Of a DNA stretch of 64,000 nt, positions 25,001 to 40,000 are shown piece by piece. The notes below the pieces were generated by a model. The model was not told where the DNA came from. It did not search any database and saw only the letters and a program-made list of their open reading frames with translations. Position 1 is the first letter of the stretch. Each line of letters opens with the position of its first letter. The position numbers were made by a program, and so were the translations under genes. This DNA is from Apostichopus japonicus (lineage: Eukaryota > Echinodermata > Holothuroidea > Aspidochirotida > Stichopodidae), in NCBI RefSeq assembly GCF_037975245.1, contig NC_092570.1, positions 6,741,001-6,805,000 on the forward strand, given 5' to 3'.

Positions 25001-28000
25001 GTACAGCTTGGTTGAACTTCAAAGCTGATATGTAGATGGACTGCTTGTAAGGTTCATGAACATTATGTAAATAGAGGTCAAAGGTAGGATCCTACTTTTG
25101 GTCATAGTTATAAGAATTTGATGAAATATTTTGTGTACAAATTTAACCAAGAATAAATGGGAGAGTACAATATAATGATTTGATGAAATATTTTGTGCTC
25201 AAGTCAGTTTTCAAGATTATAGAAACTATGACTAGGAATTGATTGATTAATTAATAAATTAATCGAACGGTACATTCCAGTCAATTCTGCCATTTACATT
25301 CCAGTCCGTCATTAACATATTTAGAAGAAACGAACAGATAAGACAATAAGAAGAGACAAAACAAAAGACAGAGAGAGAAAAGACAAAAGAAAGCAGCCTA
25401 CAAACTATACAAATTTATTAGTTAAGTAGTTTGTTTTTAAGTTTTTCTTGAAGGAAGATTAAGAATTACAGCTCTGAGTGTGACTAGGAAGAGATGACCA
25501 CTTTAAGATGGTTTTGAAGTTTTTCCCTGATAGTTGTTAATACACAACATAAAGTCAAAGATATGTTTAAATGAGCTTAATATCCGAGCTCGTTTTGTTC
25601 TTAAAATAATTATTTAATCCCGTAAAAATCTTTATATGTTGTTTCCATTTGTTTATAGAAGAAGTATCATGTGATAAGCCATGTCCAAAGATTTTCGATC
25701 CCATCTGCGGCTCTGATGGAGTGACTTATGAAAATGAATGTCTCTTCGAGGTAGCGTCTTGCAAAGATGAAACTTTAACATCTACACCTGGTGAATGTCC
25801 TGCTGGTAAGTATCTGTACCGGATTTTATCAATATAAAGAGTAGGTTATTCTCGGTAAGTTCAAGGATCCATTCTGTTTCATGGGTTTTTTTTCCTGGCA
25901 GTGGTTTAAATTCACTTGAGGGTAACAATTTTAAATCCTTGTAAATAAAGTAACTGGGAAAGTACAGCTTGGTTGAACTTCAAAGCTGATATGTAGATGG
26001 ACTGCTTGTAAGGTTCATGAACATTATGTAAATAGAGGTCAAAGGTAGGATCCTACTTTTGGTCATAGTTATAAGAATTTGATGAAATATTTTGTGTACA
26101 AATTTAACCAAGAATAAATGGGAGAGTACAATATAATGATTTGATGAAATATTTTGTGCTCAAGTCAGTTTTCAAGATTATAGAAACCATGACTAGGAAT
26201 TGATTGATTAATTAATAAATTAATCGAGCGGTACATTCCAGTCAATTCTGCCATTTACATTCCAGTCCGTCATTAACATATTTAGAAGAAACGAACAGAT
26301 AAGACAATAAGAAGAGACAAAACAAAAGACAGAGAGAGAAAAGACAAAAGAAAGCAGCCTACAAACTATACAAATTTATTAGTTAAGTAGTTTGTTTTTA
26401 AGTTTTTCTTGAAGGAAGATTAAGAATTACAGCTCTGAGTGTGACTAGGAAGAGATGACCACTTTAAGATGGTTTTGAAGTTTTTCCCTGATAGTTGTTA
26501 ATACACAACATAAAGTCAAAGATATGTTTAAATGAGCTTAATATCCGAGCTCGTTTTGTTCTTAAAATAATTATTTAATCCCGTAAAAATCTGTATATGT
26601 TGTTTCCATTTGTTTATAGAAGAAGTATCATGTGATAAGCCATGTCCAAAGATTTTGGATCCCATCTGCGGCTCTGATGGAGTGACTTATGCAAATGAAT
26701 GTCTCTTCGAGGTAGCGTCTTGCAAAGATGAAACTTTAACATCTACACCTGGTGAATGTCCTGCTGGTAAGTATCTGTACTGGATTTTATCAATATAAAG
26801 AGTAGGTTATTCTCGGTAAGTTCAAGGATCCATTCTGTTTCATGGGGGTTTTTTCCTGGCAGTGGTTTAAATTCACTTGAGGGTAACAATTTTAAATCCT
26901 TGTAAATAAAGTAACTGGGAAAGTACAGCTTGGTTGAACTTCAAAGTTGATATGTAGATGGACTGCTTGTAAGGTTCATGAACATTATGTAAATAGAGGT
27001 CAAAGGTAGGATCCTACTTTTGGTCATAGTTATAAGAATTTGATGAAATATTTTGTGTACAAATTTAACCAAGAATAAATGGGAGAGTACAATATAATGA
27101 TTTGATGAAATATTTTGTGCTCAAGTCAGTTTTCAAGATTATAGAAACCATGACTAGGAATTGATTGATTAATTAATAAATTAATCGAACGGTACATTCC
27201 AGTCAATTCTGCCATTTACATTCCAGTCCGTCATTAACATATTTAGAAGAAACGAACAGATAAGACAATAAGAAGAGACAAAACAAAAGACAGAGAGAGA
27301 AAAGACAAAAGAAAGCAGCCTACAAACTATACAAATTTATTAGTTAAGTAGTTTGTTTTTAAGTTTTTCTTGAAGGAAGATTAAGAATTACAGCTCTGAG
27401 TGTGACTAGGAAGAGATGACCACTTTAAGATGGTTTTGAAGTTTTTCCCTGATAGTTGTTAATACACAACATAAAGTCAAAGATATGTTTAAATGAGCTT
27501 AATATCCGAGCTCGTTTTGTTCTTAAAATAATTATTTAATCCCGTAAAAATCTGTATATGTTGTTTCCATTTGTTTATAGAAGAAGTATCATGTGATAAG
27601 CCATGTCCAAAGATTTTGGATCCCATCTGCGGCTCTGATGGAGTGACTTATGCAAATGAATGTCTCTTCGAGGTAGCGTCTTGCAAAGATGAAACTTTAA
27701 CATCTACACCTGGTGAATGTCCTGCTGGTAAGTATCTGTACCGGATTTTATCAATATAAAGAGTAGGTTATTCTCGGTAAGTTCAAGGATCCATTCTGTT
27801 TCATGGGTTTTTTTTTCTTGGCAAGCGGTTTAAATTCACTTGAGGGTAACAATTTTAAATCCTTGTAAATAAAGTAACTGGGAAAGTACAGCTTGGTTGA
27901 ACTTCAAAGCTGATATGTAGATGGACTGCTTGTAAGGTTCATGAACATTATGTAAATAGAGGTCAAAGGTAGGATCCTACTTTTGGTCATAGTTATAAGA

Positions 28001-31000
28001 ATTTGATGAAATATTTTGTGTACAAATTTAACCAAGAATAAATGGGAGAGTACAATATATTGATTTGATGAAATATTTTGTGCTCAAGTCAGTTTTCAAG
28101 ATTATAGAAACTATGACTAGGAATTGATTGATTAATTAATAAATTAATCGAACGGTACATTCCAGTCAATTCTGCCATTTACATTCCAGTCCGTCATTAA
28201 CATATTTAGAAGAAACGAACAGATAAGACAATAAGAAGAGACAAAACAAAAGACAGAGAGAGAAAAGACAAAAGAAAGCAGCCTACAAACTATACAAATT
28301 TATTAGTTAAGTAGTTTGTTTTTAAGTTTTTCTTGAAGGAAGATTAAGAATTACAGCTCTGAGTGTGACTAGGAAGAGATGACCACTTTAAGATGGTTTT
28401 GAAGTTTTTCCCTGATAGTTGTTAATACACAACATAAAGTCAAAGATATGTTTAAATGAGCTTAATATCCGAGCTCGTTTTGTTCTTAAAATAATTATTT
28501 AATCCCGTAAAAATCTGTATATGTTGTTTCCATTTGTTTATAGAAGAAGTATCATGTGATAAGCCATGTCCAAAGATTTTGGATCCCATCTGCGGCTCTG
28601 ATGGAGTGACTTATGCAAATGAATGTCTCTTCGAGGTAGCGTCTTGCAAAGATGAAACTTTAACATCTACACCTGGTGAATGTCCTGCTGGTAAGTATCT
28701 GTACCGGATTTTATCAATATAAAGAGTAGGTTATTCTCGGTAAGGTCAAGGATCCATTCTGTTTCATGGGGTTTTTTTCTTGGCAAGCGGTTAAAGTTCA
28801 CTTGAGGGTAACAATTTTAAATCCTTGTAAATAAAGTAACTGGGAAAGTACAGCTTGGTTGAACTTCAAAGCTGATATGTAGATGGACTGCTTGTAAGGT
28901 TCATGAACATTATGTAAATAGAGGTCAAAGGTAGGATCCTACTTTTGGTCATAGTTATAAGAATTTGATGAAATATTTTGTGTACAAATTTAACCAAGTA
29001 TAAATGGGAGAGTACAATATAATGATTTGATGAAATATTTTGTGCTCAAGTCAGTTTTCAAGATTATAGAAACTATGACTAGGAATTGATTGATTAATTA
29101 ATAAATTAATCGAGCGGTACATTCCAGTCAATTCTGCCATTTACATTCCAGTCCGTCATTAACATATTTAGAAGAAACGAACAGATAAGACAATAAGAAG
29201 AGACAAAACAAAAGACAGAGAGAGATAGACAAAAGAAAGCAGCCTACAAACTATACAAATTTATTAGTTAAGTAGTTTGTTTTTAAGTTTTTCTTGAAGG
29301 AAGATTAAGAATTACAGCTCTGAGTGTGACTAGGAAGAGATGACCACTTTAAGATGGTTTTGAAGTTTTTCCCTGATAGTTGTTAATACACAACATAAAG
29401 TCAAAGATATGTTTAAATGAGCTTAATATCCGAGCTCGTTTTGTTCTTAAAATAATTATTAATCCCGTAAAAATCTGTATATGTTGTTTCCATTTGTTTA
29501 TAGAAGAAGTATCATGTGATAAGCCATGTCCAAAGATTTTTGATCCCATCTGCGGCTCTGATGGAGTGACTTATGCAAATGAATGTCTCTTCGAGATAGC
29601 GTCTTGCAAAGATGAAACTTTAACATCTACACCTGGTGAATGTCCTGCTGGTAAGTATCTGTACCGGATTTTATCAATATAAAGAGTAGGTTATTCTCGG
29701 TAAGTTCAAGGATCCATTCTGTTTCATGGGTTTTTTTTCCTGGCAGTGGTTTAAATTCACTTGGGGGTAACAATTTTAAATCCTTGTAAATAAAGTAACT
29801 GGGAAAGTACAGCTTGGTTGAACTTCAAAGCTGATATGTAGATGGACTGCTTGTAAGGTTCATGAACATTATGTAAATAGAGGTCAAAGGTAGGATCCTA
29901 CTTTTGGTCATAGTTATAAGAATTTGATGAAATATTTTGTGTACAAATTTAACCAAGAATAAATGGGAGAGTACAATATAATGATTTGATGAAATATTTT
30001 GTGCTCAAGTCAGTTTTCAAGATTATAGAAACTATGACTAGGAATTGATTGATTAATTAATAAATTAATCGAACGGTACATTCCAGTCAATTCTGCCATT
30101 TACATTCCAGTCCGTCATTAACATATTTAGAAGAAACGAACAGATAAGACAATAAGAAGAGACAAAACAAAAGACAGAGAGAGAAAAGACAAAAGAAAGC
30201 AGCCTACAAACTATACAAATTTATTAGTTAAGTAGTTTGTTTTTAAGTTTTTCTTGAAGGAAGATTAAGAATTACAGCTCTGAGTGTGACTAGGAAGAGA
30301 TGACCACTTTAAGATGGTTTTGAAGTTTTTCCCTGATAGTTGTTAATACACAACATAAAGTCAAAGATATGTTTAAATGAGCTTAATATCCGAGTGCGTT
30401 TTGTTCTTAAAGTAATTATTAATCCCGTAAAAATCTGTATATGTTGTTTCCATTTGTTTATAGAAGAAGTATCATGTGATAAGTCATGTCCAAAGATTTT
30501 GGATCCCATCTGCGGCTCTGATGGAGTGACTTATGCAAATGAATGTCTCTTCGAGATAGCGTCTTGCAAAGATGAAACTTTAACATCTACACCTGGTGAA
30601 TGTCCTGCTGGTAAGTATCTGTACCGGATTTTATCAATATAAAGAGTAGGTTATTCTCGGTAAGGTCAAGGATCCATTCTGTTTCATGGGGTTTTTTTTC
30701 TTGGCAAGCGGTTTAAATTCACTTGAGGGTAACAATTTTAAATCCTTGTAAATAAAGTAACTGGGAAAGTACAGCTTGGTTGAACTTCAAAGCTGATATG
30801 TAGATGGACTGCGTGTAAGGTTCATGAACATTATGTAAAGAGAGGTCAAAGGTAGGATCCTACTTTTGGTCATAGTTATAAGAATTTGATGAAATATTTT
30901 GTGTACAAATTTAACCAAGAATAAATGGGAGAGTACAATATATTGATTTGATGAAATATTTTGTGCTCAAGTCAGTTTTCAAGATTATAGAAACTATGAC

Positions 31001-34000
31001 TAGGAATTGATTGATTAATTAATAAATTAATCGAACGGTACATTCCAGTCAATTCTGCCATTTACATTCCAGTCCGTCATTAACATATTTAGAAGAAACG
31101 AACAGATAAGACAATAAGAAGAGACAAAACAAAAGACAGAGAGAGAAAAGACAAAAGAAAGCAGCCTACAAACTATACAAATTTATTAGTTAAGTAGTTT
31201 GTTTTTAAGTTTTTCTTGAAGGAAGATTAAGAATTACAGCTCTGAGTGTGACTAGGAAGAGATGACCACTTTAAGATGGTTTTGAAGTTTTTCCCTGATA
31301 GTTGTTAATACACAACATAAAGTCAAAGATATGTTTAAATGAGCTTAATATCCGAGCTCGTTTTGTTCTTAAAATAATTATTTAATCCCGTAAAAATCTG
31401 TATATGTTGTTTCCATTTGTTTATAGAAGAAGTATCATGTGATAAGCCATGTCCAAAGATTTTGGATCCCATCTGCGGCTCTGATGGAGTGACTTATGCA
31501 AATGAATGTCTCTTCGAGGTAGCGTCTTGCAAAGATGAAACTTTAACATCTACACCTGGTGAATGTCCTGCTGGTAAGTATCTGTACCGGATTTTATCAA
31601 TATAAAGAGTAGGTTATTCTCGGTAAGGTCAAGGATCCATTCTGTTTCATGGGGTTTTTTTCTTGGCAAGCGGTTAAAGTTCACTTGAGGGTAACAATTT
31701 TAAATCCTTGTAAATAAAGTAACTGGGAAAGTACAGCTTGGTTGAACTTCAAAGCTGATATGTAGATGGACTGCTTGTAAGGTTCATGAACATTATGTAA
31801 ATAGAGGTCAAAGGTAGGATCCTACTTTTGGTCATAGTTATAAGAATTTGATGAAATATTTTGTGTACAAATTTAACCAAGTATAAATGGGAGAGTACAA
31901 TATAATGATTTGATGAAATATTTTGTGCTCAAGTCAGTTTTCAAGATTATAGAAACTAGGAATTGATTGATTAATTAATAAATTAATCGAGCGGTACATT
32001 CCAGTCAATTCTGCCATTTACATTCCAGTCCGTCATTAACATATTTAGAAGAAACGAACAGATAAGACAATAAGAAGAGACAAAACAAAAGACAGAGAGA
32101 GAAAAGACAAAAGAAAGCAGCCTACAATCTATACAAATTTATTAGTTAAGTAGTTTGTTTTTAAGTTTTTCTTGAAGGAAGATTAAGAATTACAGCTCTG
32201 AGTGTGACTAGGAAGAGATGACCACTTTAAGATGGTTTTGAAGTTTTTCCCTGATAGTTGTTAATACACAACATAAAGTCAAAGATATGTTAAACTGAGC
32301 TTAATATCCGAGTGCGTTTTGTTCTTAAAATAATTATTAATCCCGTAAAAATCTGTATATGTTGTTTCCATTTGTTTATAGAAGAAGTATCATGTGATAA
32401 GCCATGTCCAAAGATTTTTGATCCCATCTGCGGCTCTGATGGAGTGACTTATGCAAATGAATGTCTCTTCGAGATAGCGTCTTGCAAAGATGAAACTTTA
32501 ACATCTACACCTGGTGAATGTCCTGCTGGTAAGTATCTGTACCGGATTTTATCAATATAAAGAGTAGGTTATTCTCGGTAAGGTCAAGGATCCATTCTGT
32601 TTCATGGGGTTTTTTTTCTTGGCAAGCGGTTAAAGTTCACTTGAGGGTAACAATTTTAAATCCTTGTAAATAAAGTAACTGGGAAAGTACAGCTTGGTTG
32701 AACTTCAAAGCTGATATGTAGATGGACTGCTTGTAAGGTTCATGAACATTATGTAAATAGAGGTCAAAGGTAGGATCCTACTTCTGGTCATAGTTATAAG
32801 AATTTGATGAAATATTTTGTGTACAAATTTAACCAAGTATAAATGGGAGAGTACAATATAATGATTTGATGAAATATTTTGTGCTCAAGTCAGTTTTCAA
32901 GATTATAGAAACTATGACTAGGAATTGATTGATTAATTAATAAATTAATCGAGCGGTACATTCCAGTCAATTCTGCCATTTACATTCCAGTCCGTCATTA
33001 ACATATTTAGAAGAAACGAACAAATAAGACAATAAGAAGAGACAAAACAAAAGACAGAGAGAGAAAAGACAAAAGAAAGCAGCCTACAAACTATACAAAT
33101 TTATTAGTTAAGTAGTTTGTTTTTAAGTTTTTCTTGAAGGAAGATTAAGAATTACAGCTCTGAGTGTGACTAGGAAGAGATGACCACTTTAAGATGGTTT
33201 TGAAGTTTTTCCCTGATAGTTGTTAATACACAACATAAAGTCAAAGATATGTTTAAATGAGCTTAATATCCGAGCTCGTTTTGTTCTTAAAATAATTATT
33301 AATCCCGTAAAAATCTGTATATGTTGTTTCCATTTGTTTATAGAAGAAGTATCATGTGATAAGCCATGTCCAAAGATTTTGGATCCCATCTGCGGCTCTG
33401 ATGGAGTGACTTATGCAAATGAATGTCTCTTCGAGATAGCGTCTTGCAAAGATGAAACTTTAACATCTACACCTGGTGAATGTCCTGCTGGTAAGTATCT
33501 GTACCGGATTTTATCAATATAAAGAGTAGGTTATTCTCGGTAAGGTCAAGGATCCATTCTGTTTCATGGGGTTTTTTTTCTTGGCAAGCGGTTTAAATTC
33601 ACTTGAGGGTAACAATTTTAAATCCTTGTAAATAAAGTAACTGGGAAAGTACAGCTTGGTTGAACTTCAAAGCTGATATGTAGATGGACTGCTTGTAAGG
33701 TTCATGAACATTATGTAAATAGAGGTCAAAGGTAGGATCCTACTTTTGGTCATAGTTATAAGAATTTGATGAAATATTTTGTGTACAAATTTAACCAAGA
33801 ATAAATGGGAGAGTACAATATAATGATTTGATGAAATATTTTGTGCTCAAGTCAGTTTTCAAGATTATAGAAACTATGACTAGGAATTGATTCATTAATT
33901 AATAAATTAATCGAGCGGTACATTCCAGTCAATTCTGCCATTTACATTCCAGTCCGTCATTAACATATTTAGAAGAAACGAACAGATAAGACAATAAGAA

Positions 34001-37000
34001 GAGACAAAACAAAAGACAGAGAGAGAAAAGACAAAAGAAAGCAGCCTACAAACTATACAAATTTATTAGTTAAGTAGTTTGTTTTTAAGTTTTTCTTGAA
34101 GGAAGATTAAGAATTACAGCTCTGAGTGTGACTAGGAAGAGATGACCACTTTAAGATGGTTTTGAAGTTTTTCCCTGATAGTTGTTAATACACAACATAA
34201 AGTCATAGATATGTTTAAGTGAGCTTAATATCCGAGTGCGTTTTGTTCTTAAAATAATTATTAATCCCGTAAAAATCTGTATATGTTGTTTCCATTTGTT
34301 TATAGAAGAAGTATCATGTGATAAGTCATGTCCAAAGATTTTCGATCCCATCTGCGGCTCTGATGGAGTGACTTATGCAAATGAATGTCTCTTCGAGGTA
34401 GCGTCTTGCAAAGATGAAACTTTAACATCTACACCTGGTGAATGTCCTGCTGGTAAGTATCTGTACCGGATTTTATCAATATAAAGAGTAGGTTATTCTC
34501 GGTAAGGTCAAGGATCCATTCTGTTTCATGGGTTTTTTTTTCTTGGCAAGCGGTTAAAGTTCACTTGAGGGTAACAATTTTAAATCCTTGTAAATAAAGT
34601 AACTGGGAAAGTACAGCTTGGTTGAACTTCAAAGCTGATATGTAGATGGACTGCTTGTAAGGTTCATGAACATTATGTAAATAGAGGTCAAAGGTAGGAT
34701 CCTACTTTTGGTCATAGTTATAAGAATTTGATGAAATATTTTGTGTACAAATTTAACCAAGTATAAATGGGAGAGTACAATATAATGATTTGATGAAATA
34801 TTTTGTGCTCAAGTCAGTTTTCAAGATTATAGAAACTATGACTAGGAATTGATTGATTAATTAATAAATTAATCGAGCGGTACATTCCAGTCAATTCTGC
34901 CATTTACATTCCAGTCCGTCATTAACATATTTAGAAAAAACGAACAGATAAGACAATAAGAAGAGACAAAACAAAAGACAGAGAGAGAAAAGACAAAAGA
35001 AAGCAGCCTACAAACTATACAAATTTATTAGTTAAGTAGTTTGTTTTTAAGTTTTTCTTGAAGGAAGATTAAGAATTACAGCTCTGAGTGTGACTAGGAA
35101 GAGATGACCACTTTAAGATGGTTTTGAAGTTTTTCCCTGATAGTTGTTAATACACAACATAAAGTCAAAGATATGTTTAAATGAGCTTAATATCCGAGCT
35201 CGTTTTGTTCTTAAAATAATTATTAATCCCGTAAAAATCTGTATATGTTGTTTCCATTTGTTTATAGAAGAAGTATCATGTGATAAGCCATGTCCAAAGA
35301 TTTTTGATCCCATCTGCGGCTCTGATGGAGTGACTTATGCAAATGAATGTCTCTTCGAGATAGCGTCTTGCAAAGATGAAACTTTAACATCTACACCTGG
35401 TGAATGTCCTGCTGGTAAGTATCTGTACCGGATTTTATCAATATAAAGAGTAGGTTATTCTCGGTAAGGTCAAGGATCCATTCTGTTTCATGGGTTTTTT
35501 TTCTTGGCAAGCGGTTAAAGTTCACTTGAGGGTAACAATTTTAAATCCTTGTAAATAAAGTAACTGGGAAAGTACAGCTTGGTTGAACTTCAAAGCTGAT
35601 ATGTAGATGGACTGCTTGTAAGGTTCATGAACATTATGTAAATAGAGGTCAAAGGTAGGATCCTACTTTTGGTCATAGTTATAAGAATTTGATGAAATAT
35701 TTTGTGTACAAATTTAACCAAGTATAAATGGGAGAGTACAATATAATGATTTGATGAAATATTTTGTGCTCAAGTCAGTTTTCAAGATTATAGAAACTAT
35801 GACTAGGAATTGATTGATTAATTAATAAATTAATCGAGCGGTACATTCCAGTCAATTCTGCCATTTACATTCCAGTCCGTCATTAACATATTTAGAAGAA
35901 ACGAACAAATAAGACAATAAGAAGAGACAAAACAAAAGACAGAGAGAGAAAAGACAAAAGAAAGCAGCCTACAAACTATACAAATTTATTAGTTAAGTAG
36001 TTTGTTTTTAAGTTTTTCTTGAAGGAAGATTAAGAATTACAGCTCTGAGTGTGACTAGGAAGAGATGACCACTTTAAGATGGTTTTGAAGTTTTTCCCTG
36101 ATAGTTGTTAATACACAACATAAAGTCAAAGATATGTTTAAATGAGCTTAATATCCGAGCTCGTTTTGTTCTTAAAATAATTATTAATCCCGTAAAAATC
36201 TGTATATGTTGTTTCCATTTGTTTATAGAAGAAGTATCATGTGATAAGCCATGTCCAAAGATTTTTGATCCCATCTGCGTCTCTGATGGAGTGACTTATA
36301 CAAATGAATGTCTCTTCGAGATAGCGTCTTGCAAAGATGAAACTTTAACATCTACACCTGGTGAATGTCCTGCTGGTAAGTATCTGTACCGGATTTTATC
36401 AATATAAAGAGTAGGTTATTCTCGGTAAGGTCAAGGATCCATTTTGTTTCATGGGGGTTTTTTTCTTGGCAAGCGGTTAAAGTTCACTTGAGGGTAACAA
36501 TTTTAAATCCTTGTAAATAAAGTAACTGGGAAAGTACAGCTTGGTTGAACTTCAAAGCTGATATGTAGATGGACTGCTTGTAAGGTTCATGAACATTATG
36601 TAAATAGAGGTCAAAGGTAGGATCCTACTTCTGGTCATAGTTATAAGAATTTGATGAAATATTTTGTGTACAAATTTAACCAAGTATAAATGGGAGAGTA
36701 CAATATAATGATTTGATGAAATATTTTGTGCTCAAGTCAGTTTTCAAGATTATAGAAACTATGACTAGGAATTGATTGATTAATTAATAAATTAATCGAG
36801 CGGTACATTCCAGTCAATTCTGCCATTTACATTCCAGTCCGTCATTAACATATTTAGAAGAAACGGACAGATAAGACAATAAGAAGAGACAAAACAAAAG
36901 ACAGAGAGAGAAAAGACAAAAGAAAGCAGCCTACAAACTATACAAATTTATTAGTTAAGTAGTTTGTTTTTAAGTTTTTCTTGAAGGAAGATTAAGAATT

Positions 37001-40000
37001 ACAGCTCTGAGTGTGACTAGGAAGAGATGACCACTTTAAGATGGTTTTGAAGTTTTTCCCTGATAGTTGTTAATACACAACATAAAGTCAAAGATATGTT
37101 TAAATGAGCTTAATATCCGAGCTCGTTTTGTTCTTAAAATAATTATACATCCCGTAAAAATCTGTATATGTTGTTTCCATTTGTTTATAGAAGAAGTATC
37201 ATGTGATAAGCCATGTCCAAAGATTTTTGATCCCATCTGCGGCTCTGATGGAGTGACTTATGCAAATGAATGTCTCTTCGAGATAGCGTCTTGCAAAGAT
37301 GAAACTTTAACATCTACACCTGGTGAATGTCCTGCTGGTAAGTATCTGTACCGGATTTTATCAATATAAAGAGTAGGTTATTCTCGGTAAGGTCAAGGAT
37401 CCATTCTGTTTCATGGGGTTTTTTTTCTTGGCAAGCGGTTAAAGTTCACTTGAGGGTAACAATTTTAAATCCTTGTAAATAAAGTAACTGGGAAAGTACA
37501 GCTTGGTTGAACTTCAAAGCTGATATGTAGATGGACTGCTTGTAAGGTTCATGAACATTATGTAAATAGAGGTCAAAGGTAGGATCCTACTTTTGGTCAT
37601 AGTTATAAGAATTTGATGAAATATTTTGTGTACAAATTTAACCAAGTATAAATGGGAGAGTACAATATAATGATTTGATGAAATATTTTGTGCTCAAGTC
37701 AGTTTTCAAGATTATAGAAACTATGACTAGGAATTGATTGATTAATTAATAAATTAATCGAGCGGTACATTCCAGTCAATTCTGCCATTTACATTCCAGT
37801 CCGTCATTAACATATTTAGAAGAAACGAACAAATAAGACAATAAGAAGAGACAAAACAAAAGACAGAGAGAGAAAAGACAAAAGAAAGCAGCCTACAAAC
37901 TATACAAATTTATTAGTTAAGTAGTTTGTTTTTAAGTTTTTCTTGAAGGAAGATTAAGAATTACAGCTCTGAGTGTGACTAGGAAGAGATGACCACTTTA
38001 AGATGGTTTTGAAGTTTTTCCCTGATAGTTGTTAATACACAACATAAAGTCAAAGATATGTTTAAATGAGCTTAATATCCGAGCTCGTTTTGTTCTTAAA
38101 ATAATTATTAATCCCGTAAAAATCTGTATATGTTGTTTCCATTTGTTTATAGAAGAAGTATCATGTGATAAGCCATGTCCAAAGATTTTTGATCCCATCT
38201 GCGGCTCTGATGGAGTGACTTATGCAAATGAATGTCTCTTCGAGATAGCGTCTTGCAAAGATGAAACTTTAACATCTACACCTGGTGAATGTCCTGCTGG
38301 TAAGTATCTGTACCGGATTTTATCAATATAAAGAGTAGGTTATTCTCGGTAAGGTCAAGGATCCATTTTGTTTCATGGGGTTTTTTTTCTTGGCAAGCGG
38401 TTAAAGTTCACTTGAGGGTAACAATTTTAAATCCTTGTAAATAAAGTAACTGGGAAAGTACAGCTTGGTTGAACTTCAAAGCTGATATGTAGATGGACTG
38501 CTTGTAAGGTTCATGAACATTATGTAAATAGAGGTCAAAGGTAGGATCCTACTTCTGGTCATAGTTATAAGAATTTGATGAAATATTTTGTGTACAAATT
38601 TAACCAAGTATAAATGGGAGAGTACAATATAATGATTTGATGAAATATTTTGTGCTCAAGTCAGTTTTCAAGATTATAGAAACTATGACTAGGAATTGAT
38701 TGATTAATTAATAAATTAATCGAGCGGTACATTCCAGTCAATTCTGCCATTTACATTCCAGTCCGTCATTAACATATTTAGAAGAAACGAACAGATAAGA
38801 CAATAAGAAGAGACAAAACAAAAGACAGAGAGAGAAAAGACAAAAGAAAGCAGCCTACAAACTATACAAATTTATTAGTTAAGTAGTTTGTTTTTAAGTT
38901 TTTCTTGAAGGAAGATTAAGAATTACAGCTCTGAGTGTGACTAGGAAGAGATGACCACTTTAAGATGGTTTTGAAGTTTTTCCCTGATAGTTGTTAATAC
39001 ACAACATAAAGTCGAAGATATGTTTAAATGACCTTAATATCCGAGCTCGTTTTGTTCTTAAAATAATTATTTAATCCCGTAAAAATCTGTATATGTTGTT
39101 TCCATTTGTTTATAGAAGAAGTATCATGTGATAAGCCATGTCCAAAGATTTTCGATCCCATCTGCGGCTCTGATGGAGTGACTTATGCAAATGAATGTCT
39201 CTTCGAGATAGCGTCTTGCAAAGATGAAACTTTAACATCTACACCTGGTGAATGTCCTGCTGGTAAGTATCTGTACCGGATTTTATCAATATAAAGAGTA
39301 GGTTATTCTCGGTAAGTTCAAGGATCCATTCTGTTTCATGGGTTTTTTTTCCTGGCAGTGGTTTAAATTCACTTGAGGGTAACAATTTTAAATCCTTGTA
39401 AATAAAGTAACTGGGAAAGTACAGCTTGGTTGAACTTCAAAGCTGATATGTAGATGGACTGCTTGTAAGGTTCATGAACATTATGTAAATAGAGGTCAAA
39501 GGTAGGATCCTACTTTTGGTCATAGTTATAAGAATTTGATGAAATATTTTGTGTACAAATTTAACCAAGAATAAATGGGAGAGTACAATATAATGATTTG
39601 ATGAAATATTTTGTGCTCAAGTCAGTTTTCAAGATTATAGAAACCATGACTAGGAATTGATTGATTAATAAATTAATCGAACGGTACATTCCAGTCAATT
39701 CTGCCATTTACATTCCAGTCCGTCATTAACATATTTAGAAGAAACGAACAGATAAGACAATAAGAAGAGACAAAACAAAAGACAGAGAGAGAAAAGACAA
39801 AAGAAAGCAGCCTACAAACTATACAAATTTATTAGTTAAGTAGTTTGTTTTTAAGTTTTTCTTGAAGGAAGATTAAGAATTACAGCTCTGAGTGTGACTA
39901 GGAAGAGATGACCACTTTAAGATGGTTTTGAAGTTTTTCCCTGATAGTTGTTAATACACAACATAAAGTCATAGATATGTTTAAATGACCTTAATATCCG

